NCBI GenBank assembly: GCA_038248985.1
Contig: JBBRWV010000095.1
Span: forward strand, 1-14,807
DNA: 14,807 bases
Direction: 5' to 3'
Source: JBBRWV01 sp038248985
GTDB taxonomy: Bacteria > Planctomycetota > Phycisphaerae > WQYP01
Positions 1 to 5,323 of the stretch are shown here, one piece after another. How positions within the stretch are numbered: position 1 is the first letter of the stretch; every line of letters begins with the position of its first letter. Below the pieces are notes generated by a model, which was given only the letters and a program-made list of their open reading frames with translations, searched no databases and was not told where the DNA came from. The position numbers and the translations under genes are program-made.

Positions 1-507
1 AGACGCGTCGCTTCCGAGATACGGGCGGCCTCCCTGCCGAGCCTTAACATCGTAGCCTCCTTGCCACGTTGGACTTATGACAACACCATCATGGCAGGAG
101 GCTGCGATTTTCCCAAAACTCGTTGAACGGTATTGCCTTTAATCCCCCAAAACTCACGCAATACTCACGTAAAATCCCTGCTTATTCTATAAGCACCCCA
201 TCCCATCGCTTCATCACTCCTCTCCGCTTTGCCGCTTACGTGCCTACAAATTAGGCTTAGCCGAATTCCCCCCACTTCCATAGGGTTCCAGCTTGTCGCC
301 TTCCCTAATGCTATAACTACCTTAGGCTGAACAGGTTACGCATCCAAGAATGCCCCCACGTGGCCCCCGAAACAAACCTTCGTCTTTTGGTATGCGCTTT
401 GTCTTACTATTCTGCAGAAATCGCCGCCCCGTCGGCTGCGATCCTCTACCCGCGTCGAGTTCAAAAAATCCAACTCGACTCCGTTCGCCCAGCGAATATA
501 CTCGCAC
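1..507 (-). ncRNA. Candidate 5' part of a group II intron (domain I region), cut by the window edge
   Basis: No credible gene lies in this stretch, which is lower in GC than the rest and dense in hairpins. Read on the minus strand, a GTGCGA typical of a group II intron 5' end begins at 507. The six bases just before it (CGCAAT, 513-508) are exactly complementary to ATTGCG at 162-157, about 345 nt inside, as expected for an IBS1-EBS1 pair. Hairpins include TTCGC/GCGAA just after the 5' end, an 8-bp stem (454-461 with 472-479), a 6-bp stem (179-184 with 190-195) and a 15-bp stem with one bulge (51-66 with 92-106). Domain V and any reverse-transcriptase ORF would lie left of the window. A six-base match can arise by chance, so this is a candidate only; another large structured RNA is possible. 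Confidence 0.38.
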
Positions 508-578
508 ATTGCGATTTATTCGCTTCCGCTTAAGCTATGCTTGCGGCGAAGTTTCAACGACCCTTCCCCTTTACCAGC

Positions 579-596
579 GTCGTCCGTGTGGACGAC
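579..596 (+). promoter_or_regulatory. Leader hairpin upstream of the P-II gene
   Basis: A perfect 7-bp inverted repeat (GTCGTCC / GGACGAC) with a 4-base loop sits 33 bases before the P-II start codon, just upstream of the ribosome binding site TGAGGAG (615-621, 8 bases before ATG). It has no T-run directly after it, so it is not a typical terminator. It may protect the mRNA 5' end or modulate initiation; this role is inference. Confidence 0.4.
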
Positions 597-629
597 ACAG
601 TTGCTTTTCGCTCTTGAGGAGTCAGGTTC

Positions 630-983
630 ATGAAATGGATCATCGCGATTATCCAACCGCACCGTCTTGAGGCCGTCAAACAGAGTCTTACGGAAGTCGA
701 AGTCTTCCGCCTGACCGTCTCCGACGTCCAGGGCTACGGCCGTCAAAAAGGCCACACCGAGTACTTCCGCGGCCAACCCATGCAGGTCAACCTGATCCGC
801 AAGGTCCGCCTCGATATCGCGGTCAACGACAACTTCGTCCAGCCCACCATCAACGCCATCGTCAAAGGCGCGCGCTCCGGTGAAGGCGGCAAAGGACAAG
901 TCGGCGACGGCAAAGTCTTCATCGTCCCGCTCGAAAACACCATCCGCGTCAGCGACGGCGTCCAGGGCAGCGAAGCCATCTGA
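630..983 (+). CDS. glnB: P-II family nitrogen regulatory protein (GlnB/GlnK type)
   Basis: A 117-residue P-II signal protein, a trimeric sensor of ATP/ADP and 2-oxoglutarate that controls nitrogen-assimilation enzymes, ammonium channels or regulators by direct contact. The T-loop base GRQKGHTE (residues 37-44) and the nucleotide-binding GDGK (92-95) are conserved, and Gln39 is kept. Two departures from E. coli GlnB (112 residues) are visible. Position 51, the uridylylated Tyr in proteobacteria, is Met. The B-loop carries about five extra Gly-rich residues around 85-89, which accounts for the extra length. The start is supported by TGAGGAG 8 bases upstream. The gene ends at a strong terminator and stands alone, with no amtB or glnA beside it. 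Family assignment is certain; glnB versus glnK cannot be decided here. Confidence 0.95.
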   Translation: MKWIIAIIQPHRLEAVKQSLTEVEVFRLTVSDVQGYGRQKGHTEYFRGQPMQVNLIRKVRLDIAVNDNFVQPTINAIVKGARSGEGGKGQVGDGKVFIVPLENTIRVSDGVQGSEAI

Positions 984-1088
984 TTCACGACCTGCTCCCG
1001 CCCGCGCCCCCGCAAAAAAGCCGGCGTCGGCGTGCGCCTGCCCGTGAAAATATTTCCGCTGAGTACACAAAGCGCAGCGATCCTACCA

Positions 1089-1126
1089 AGCGCAGCGATC
1101 CCCCATGATCGCTGCGCTCTTTTTTT
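1089..1126 (+). terminator. Rho-independent terminator of the P-II gene with a duplicated 5' arm
   Basis: The arms AGCGCAGCGATC (1089-1100) and GATCGCTGCGCT (1107-1118) form a perfect 12-bp stem with a 6-base loop, followed by seven T residues (1120-1126). An identical copy of the 5' arm lies at 1071-1082, so either copy could pair with the single 3' arm. Confidence 0.9.
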
Positions 1127-1173
1127 GCCTCCGTGTGTGCCACTACCCGCGGTCAATTTCCGCCCCCTCCCAT

Positions 1174-1587
1174 TCACACCAGCGGCTTCCCATCAGAGTC
1201 CGTCGGCAACGATCCCGTCAAAATCATAATCCCATCGATGATCGACCAGATCAACCCCACGCACACAAAACTTAACACCAACTGCGCCACCCCGATGCCA
1301 ATATAGCCCGCGTAAAGCCGGCCCACGCCGCCCGGCAGACCGATGCACGGCAAAAGATTCAAAAGCCCCGCCGCCATCTTGGACTTGTTCGTGTTCCCCG
1401 GATTCGTGCACGCCGCCAGCGGATCTTGTCGCAGACTCACCCCGCACTGCGTGCACGCCACCTGGTTCGCGTTCGTCCCCCAGCCACAGTGCCAGCAGTA
1501 CTGTGCTCCCACCCGCGGCGGACATCCGCACCCCACACACACCACCGCTTGATCGGCCAGTTCTTTTTTACAGGTTCGGCAAAACAT
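1174..1587 (-). CDS. Zinc-ribbon plus TM2-domain membrane protein
   Basis: A 137-residue protein. The N-terminal half has paired cysteines in zinc-ribbon arrangement: C3/C6, C17/C20 (with C22), C31/C34 and C45/C48. The C-terminal part (about 66-125) is a TM2-like unit: a first hydrophobic segment, a Gly-rich turn with GGVGRLYAGY (86-95), then a long second segment ending in IIDGIMIL with the aspartate characteristic of TM2 proteins. TM2 proteins are small inner-membrane proteins of poorly known function; zinc ribbons often mediate contacts. The start has GAGGAG about 6 bases upstream. It lies downstream of a second TM2-like gene on the same strand but seems to have its own promoter in the 156-base gap. 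Confidence 0.85.
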   Translation of the reverse strand: MFCRTCKKELADQAVVCVGCGCPPRVGAQYCWHCGWGTNANQVACTQCGVSLRQDPLAACTNPGNTNKSKMAAGLLNLLPCIGLPGGVGRLYAGYIGIGVAQLVLSFVCVGLIWSIIDGIMILTGSLPTDSDGKPLV

Positions 1588-1610
1588 GAAGTCTCCTCAA
1601 TCGAAGAATA

Positions 1611-1639
1611 AGTGTAGGAAAATCTCTCTCCGCGAGCAA
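1611..1639 (-). promoter_or_regulatory. Predicted sigma70-type promoter for the zinc-ribbon/TM2 gene
   Basis: On the minus strand TTGCTC (1639-1634) and TACACT (1616-1611) are separated by 17 bases, placing the start site about 17 bases before the ATG. The -35 overlaps a perfect 7-bp inverted repeat (TCCGCGA/TCGCGGA, 1629-1647), which could be an operator or the end of the upstream transcript. Confidence 0.4.
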
Positions 1640-1743
1640 TTCGCGGACGCCTGTGGGTGGGCAAAAAACTGCCCCTGCAGCGGATTACGCTCACAAGGGC
1701 AGCTACTGTTCACATCCAAATTGCGCTGGTCCGCCAAACCAAA

Positions 1744-2058
1744 TTAGGCCGGAACCAAAATCGCTTCCTTGTGCAGAATTTTGACGATCTTGAAGAGCAA
1801 CGGGTTGGTGTATTCGTTCTCATCGATTTCCTTGCCCGCCGCCAGCTTCTGCGCGGTCTGGTAGGAGTCGATGATGCTCAAAATCCCAATCACCGCGCCC
1901 GGCAAGCAGCAAAGCAACGTTCCAATGAGGGTAGCCACCAGCGTCATGATCCATTTCTTCTGCTGGCCATTGATGATCAAGTGGCCAGTACCGAAGAGCA
2001 GCCAAGTCAAAACGGCCGCCAAAATCGGATTTGCGTCAGGCTTCGAAATCTTTGCCAT
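1744..2058 (-). CDS. Small TM2-like membrane protein
   Basis: A 104-residue protein with two hydrophobic segments (about 11-28 and 36-62) joined by a short polar turn containing GQQKK. The second segment ends in the IIDSY motif with the aspartate seen in TM2-type proteins. A charged C-terminal tail (about 68-104, containing KEIDENEY) probably lies in the cytoplasm. It lacks the zinc ribbon of its downstream neighbour. The start is supported by GGGAG about 9 bases upstream and by a good promoter further up. The function is unknown; pairing with a second TM2 gene suggests the two proteins may act together, which is inference. Confidence 0.8.
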   Translation of the reverse strand: MAKISKPDANPILAAVLTWLLFGTGHLIINGQQKKWIMTLVATLIGTLLCCLPGAVIGILSIIDSYQTAQKLAAGKEIDENEYTNPLLFKIVKILHKEAILVPA

Positions 2059-2150
2059 GTGCCAGTTCTCCCGTTCAAAAAAGTGTTACAAAATACCAAT
2101 GGGCACGCATGGGCAACCCACGAAAGCCGCCAGAGCGTGATAATGTCCCG

Positions 2151-2179
2151 ATTCTGAGCGAATTACAACCCATCGTCAA
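2151..2179 (-). promoter_or_regulatory. Predicted sigma70-type promoter for the 104-residue TM2-like gene
   Basis: Minus-strand TTGACG (2179-2174) and CAGAAT (2156-2151) with a 17-base spacer. The start site would be near 2144, giving a leader of roughly 85 bases. Confidence 0.45.
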
Positions 2180-2216
2180 GCGCGAATTGCGAAGAATGGA
2201 CTACCTTTTTCCGCAG

Positions 2217-2270
2217 TGATGCACGATCGCGTAGCGCTTTGCCCCAACGGCCTCCCGCTCCCGTGCATCA
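2217..2270. repeat. Perfect 9-bp inverted repeat between two divergent promoters
   Basis: TGATGCACG (2217-2225) and CGTGCATCA (2262-2270) are perfect inverse copies separated by 36 bases. They sit between the minus-strand promoter at 2151-2179 and the plus-strand promoter at 2314-2341. They could be two operator half-sites or the base of an RNA stem; no T-run makes a terminator likely. Apart from this repeat and the two promoters, 2059-2379 shows nothing recognisable. Confidence 0.45.
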
Positions 2271-2313
2271 TTTCACAATTTTTGCGTCTTCCGGAAAAAA
2301 ATCAGAATCCGAT

Positions 2314-2341
2314 TTGCTTATCGGCTGATTTATGCTACTCT
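2314..2341 (+). promoter_or_regulatory. Predicted sigma70-type promoter for the small leader-ORF/membrane-protein unit
   Basis: TTGCTT (2314-2319) and TACTCT (2336-2341) with a 16-base spacer. Transcription would start near 2348, ahead of the leader ORF at 2380. Confidence 0.35.
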
Positions 2342-2379
2342 ATTCCTGATCTCGTTGATCGTCGGAGGGTTTGAGACCG

Positions 2380-2427
2380 ATGTTTAATGGAGAGAGGGCG
2401 GCCTGTTTTTTAAAGGTGCCCTTATGA
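2380..2427 (+). CDS. 15-residue leader ORF, coupled to the next small gene
   Basis: A 16-codon ORF (peptide MFNGERAACFLKVPL) preceded by a strong Shine-Dalgarno GGAGGG (2364-2369, 10 bases upstream). Its TGA overlaps the ATG of the next ORF as ATGA (2424-2427), a typical translational-coupling arrangement. It may act only as a leader that opens the downstream start. The peptide shows no run of one amino acid that would suggest attenuation. Confidence 0.4.
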   Translation: MFNGERAACFLKVPL

Positions 2428-2603
2428 CTGACTGGAATCTCGACCAATCCACTTCCAATCTTTACCATTCCGGGGTTTCTCCCCATATTTCACCCACCAA
2501 AATTGATAGCAGCTTAATTCGAGCAGGCATCATCATGCTCTGCATCGTCTTCGCGCCCGCCCTTCTGGCCCTGATCCTCAGTCTGCTCATGCAATCCAGC
2601 TAA
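2424..2603 (+). CDS. 59-residue single-span membrane protein
   Basis: A small gene in the gap between the TM2 pair and the amidohydrolase. The first 33 residues are polar (start MTDWNLDQ), followed by one hydrophobic helix at about 35-55 rich in Leu, Ile and Ala, then a four-residue tail. The predicted topology is one membrane span with the polar N-terminus in the cytoplasm. AAAGGTG lies 5 bases before the ATG, the start overlaps the stop of a leader ORF, and a plausible promoter lies upstream. I recognise no family. It is near the length limit for ORF calling, but promoter, leader and coupling together argue that it is real. Confidence 0.55.
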   Translation: MTDWNLDQSTSNLYHSGVSPHISPTKIDSSLIRAGIIMLCIVFAPALLALILSLLMQSS

Positions 2604-2773
2604 AAACCCGTGGTTGTCCCCCATCCGTTCGGCAATCGTTGATCGCAATCGCGCCATATCCATTCTCCCCTCAGCGCGCTGCTCGCGGGAGCTCGCCACT
2701 CACGGGCCATCAACCAAAAACCAGACTTGCCGGATTTCCCCCGTTTACCCCGTCCCTTGCAACCAACCCCCAC

Positions 2774-3691
2774 TCACCCCGCCTTGCTCGCCCGCCGTTG
2801 CTTCGGCAGCATCGCCAGCATCTTCCCCGCCGGCGCATCGATCCCCAATAACTTCAACGCATCGCGCTCCACGATCCCCCGCAACGCCTCCCGCGGCACC
2901 GTCGGCATGTTCGTCCCCATCGCCATCTGGTTGATCGTGTACAGCGTCTCCATGCACTCCCCCGCCGTCGTGAACGGAAAATCTGACCCAAACAACAACT
3001 TGTCGATCACCTGAAACTGATACGCCCGCACCAGCGCATCGTACGCCACCCACGGACGCCGCAACAATCCCGATATATCGCTGTACACATTGTGATGCTT
3101 GCCCATCAACACCAGCGTCTCATCCACCCACGGATATCCCAGGTGCCCCACAAACAATTTCAAATTCGGAAAACTCCGCGCCACATCATCCAGCAAATGC
3201 GGCCGCGCATATTCCATCTTCGTCTTGGCCGACAGATGCGTCCCCGCGTAAAAAATGATCGGCAACCGCTGCGCCGCCGCCCGTTCATACACCGCCATCG
3301 CCCGCGTATCCGACGGATGAAAATCCTGCGCCGCCGGACAAATGCACAACCCCTTCAACCCCAGCGTCTGACTCGCATACGTCACCTGTTCCAACGCATC
3401 ATCATCCGTCGGATCAATCCCCGCAAAACCAATGATCTTGTCCGCATGCTCCCGCGCATAATCCGCAATGTATTCGTTCGGTATCTCCGCACCCAGATAA
3501 CGCGATTTGAAACCCAGCACAAATGCCCGATCCACCGGCTCCACCGCCAACAGGTGATTCGCCGTATCCGCCTGCGGCAACAGCCGCATCTTCTGCCCCG
3601 ATATCACCGTCGTCCGCGATAACTCCGTCAACGCCCCGTCCCCTAATTGATCCGGGCTTTGCCAAATATGCGTGTGGCAGTCTACGATCAT
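2774..3691 (-). CDS. Amidohydrolase family protein (amidohydrolase_2 type TIM barrel)
   Basis: A 305-residue metal-dependent hydrolase of the amidohydrolase_2 (PF04909) type, related to decarboxylases and lactonases acting on cyclic or aromatic acids. Visible metal and active-site elements are HTH at residues 6-8 (His6, His8) at the end of strand 1, His152 in YAGTH, His183 in FVGHLGYPW, and Asp237 in LFGSDFPF. Length and motif order fit the family; the substrate cannot be inferred. The start has AGGTGAG 3-4 bases upstream. The gene is monocistronic and divergent from the hydrolase-like gene at 3951. Its codons end mostly in G, mirroring the C-ending usage of plus-strand neighbours. Confidence 0.9.
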   Translation of the reverse strand: MIVDCHTHIWQSPDQLGDGALTELSRTTVISGQKMRLLPQADTANHLLAVEPVDRAFVLGFKSRYLGAEIPNEYIADYAREHADKIIGFAGIDPTDDDALEQVTYASQTLGLKGLCICPAAQDFHPSDTRAMAVYERAAAQRLPIIFYAGTHLSAKTKMEYARPHLLDDVARSFPNLKLFVGHLGYPWVDETLVLMGKHHNVYSDISGLLRRPWVAYDALVRAYQFQVIDKLLFGSDFPFTTAGECMETLYTINQMAMGTNMPTVPREALRGIVERDALKLLGIDAPAGKMLAMLPKQRRASKAG

Positions 3692-3785
3692 ATTCTCACC
3701 TATGGCTTCAAACGCTTCGTTTCTCTCGCGGCAAGGTCACCTCTTGAGGTTATCGGTACTCTTACGAACATCTCGTGACCGTGAT

Positions 3786-3815
3786 ATCTTAATTTGCCGA
3801 CTCCTTTCGACACAA
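3786..3815 (-). promoter_or_regulatory. Weak predicted promoter for the amidohydrolase gene
   Basis: Minus-strand TTGTGT (3815-3810) and TAAGAT (3791-3786) with an 18-base spacer. The implied leader is about 88 bases. The -10 is good, the -35 only fair. Confidence 0.3.
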
Positions 3816-3831
3816 GTTTTAAGTCAAGGTT

Positions 3832-3847
3832 TGGGAAAACTTTCCCA
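3832..3847. promoter_or_regulatory. 16-bp palindrome, candidate operator in a divergent intergenic region
   Basis: TGGGAAA and TTTCCCA form a perfect 7-bp inverted repeat around AC, between the divergent amidohydrolase and alpha/beta-hydrolase-like genes and just upstream of the proposed minus-strand -35. It looks like a dimeric repressor site; no regulator is encoded nearby. The rest of this gap (3692-3950) shows nothing else recognisable. Confidence 0.35.
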
Positions 3848-3950
3848 TAGTGCCAAAAAATCGCCTTACCCCACCCTTCCATTCTCCTCCTTATCTACCT
3901 TCCCCAAACACCCGATACTCCCAACGAGGGTGGCTCATTGGTGAAAATTC

Positions 3951-5207
3951 ATGAGCGAACACGATGATCTGGACGCGGAAATAGACCGAGACATGGGCTG
4001 GCATCGCGGTGAATCCGCGCGCATCCGCAAACGCGGCGACGACGGCCCCCGACGCAAAGCCGCCTACTGGCAAGCCCTCGTCGCTGCCGCTCGCGCCACC
4101 AGCCCCCTCTTCAATACTCTCGGACGCTCCCTCCGCACCCTCGCCCACGTCGCCTTCTTCCCCCTCATCTCACCCCTCGGCCATTCCAAACGCTTCGACA
4201 TCCACGGCGATGCCATCCTCGTCCAACGCTCCCTCGCCCGCCGCTTATTCGATGGCGCGCTCACCCGCATCGTCCTCACCCCCGTCATCCTCATCCTCTT
4301 CTTCGTCGCCGTCATCTACCTCACCACCCACCCCCAACCCATTCAGGCCTCCAGCACCCCCGAAGCCTACGGCCTCTATTTCAAACGCGCCGTCATGACC
4401 ACCTCCGACGGACAGGGCATCGCCGCTTGGTATGTCCCACCCCTCAAATCCGGTGAAATCGCCTTCAATCAGGAAGATGCCCTTCTGCAGAAATGGCCCG
4501 CCGCCATCCTCGTCCACTCCCTCGGCCAGACCCATGACGCCTATCTGCCCCTGACCCAGCGCCTTCACGACGTCGGCTTCGCCGTCCTCCTCCTCGACAC
4601 CCGCGGCCAGGGTGAATCCGCCGCCGCCGCCGTCACCTTCGGCCTGCGCGAACGCCTCGACATCCTCGCCGGCGTCCGCTACCTCCACGAGCAAAACAAC
4701 ATCGATACCACCAAAATCTGCCTCGTCGGCCAAGGCGTCGCCGCCACCGCCGCCCTTCACGCCGCCTCCCTCGACAGTTCCATCGCCGCCGTCGTCGCCG
4801 ACGGCCTGCCCCCGCGCTTCGACCAGCGCGTCAACACCATCTTCGACAACACCAGACTCCCCACCCGCTGGATGGCCCCCCTCTACTCCCTCTGCTTCGA
4901 AGTCGCCCTCCGCGAACGCGTCAGCCAGCTCGACGCCGAAACCCTCCTCCGCAGCATCCAGCGCCAACCCGTCATGTTCATCGCCTACGCCCCGCCCAAA
5001 CCCACCGGCGAATTTGCCTCCCTCCAGGACATCATGGCCCTCGCCGCCAGCGTCCCCGCCCGCCACGAAGTCGTCATCGTCCCCGGCCTCGTCACCCCGC
5101 CCGAAACCAAAATCATCCGCTTCCTCGCCACCAGCACCCACTGGCGCGGCCCCAAAATCAACGGCGCCCAAGCCCTCCAAAAACTCCTCGACGCCGAGGT
5201 TAAATAA
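3951..5207 (+). CDS. Membrane-anchored alpha/beta-hydrolase-fold protein lacking catalytic residues
   Basis: A 418-residue protein with a polar N-terminal region, one transmembrane helix at about 106-125, then an alpha/beta-hydrolase-like domain (about 145-400). Fold landmarks are the oxyanion-loop region ILVHSLGQTHD (186-196) and LDTRGQGES (215-223). The nucleophile elbow, normally G-x-S-x-G, reads LVGQGVAA (258-265), so Gly262 replaces the serine. The strand that should present the acid reads VMFIAYAPPK without Asp, and the C-terminal loop IVPGLVTPPE has no His. This suggests a non-catalytic homologue. The start follows GGTGA about 6 bases upstream. It is divergent from the amidohydrolase; the function is unknown. 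Confidence 0.8.
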   Translation: MSEHDDLDAEIDRDMGWHRGESARIRKRGDDGPRRKAAYWQALVAAARATSPLFNTLGRSLRTLAHVAFFPLISPLGHSKRFDIHGDAILVQRSLARRLFDGALTRIVLTPVILILFFVAVIYLTTHPQPIQASSTPEAYGLYFKRAVMTTSDGQGIAAWYVPPLKSGEIAFNQEDALLQKWPAAILVHSLGQTHDAYLPLTQRLHDVGFAVLLLDTRGQGESAAAAVTFGLRERLDILAGVRYLHEQNNIDTTKICLVGQGVAATAALHAASLDSSIAAVVADGLPPRFDQRVNTIFDNTRLPTRWMAPLYSLCFEVALRERVSQLDAETLLRSIQRQPVMFIAYAPPKPTGEFASLQDIMALAASVPARHEVVIVPGLVTPPETKIIRFLATSTHWRGPKINGAQALQKLLDAEVK

Positions 5208-5323
5208 AACACCCCCTACTGCCGCACCCCAACTTCACGCACCAAAAACGCCGCCGCGCCTCCTTCTCTCACACTCGCCAAACCCGCAAATTTCTCTACA
5301 CTTCCCGCACGGGTGGCAATAGT

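Noticed and set aside
1..360. Possible tmRNA, RNase P RNA or 23S rRNA fragment on the minus strand (TAAGGTAG and GGATGCG look familiar)
   Set aside because: The defining parts of each are missing: no tRNA-like ends, no RNase P core motifs, and the matches to rRNA stop after a few bases.
589..604. Sigma54-like GG/GC promoter before the P-II gene
   Set aside because: The spacing between GG and GC is 11 rather than 10 bases and the match overlaps a perfect hairpin, so the resemblance is probably accidental.
350..670. 106-residue plus-strand ORF crossing the P-II start
   Set aside because: It has no ribosome binding site, overlaps the structured region and the real P-II start, and its residues look random.
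4245..5180. 311-residue minus-strand ORF rich in Gly, Asp, Glu and Val
   Set aside because: It is the antisense shadow of the C-ending codons of the hydrolase-like gene; the composition is artificial. The same applies to other long minus-strand ORFs such as 9978-11087 and 12631-13425.
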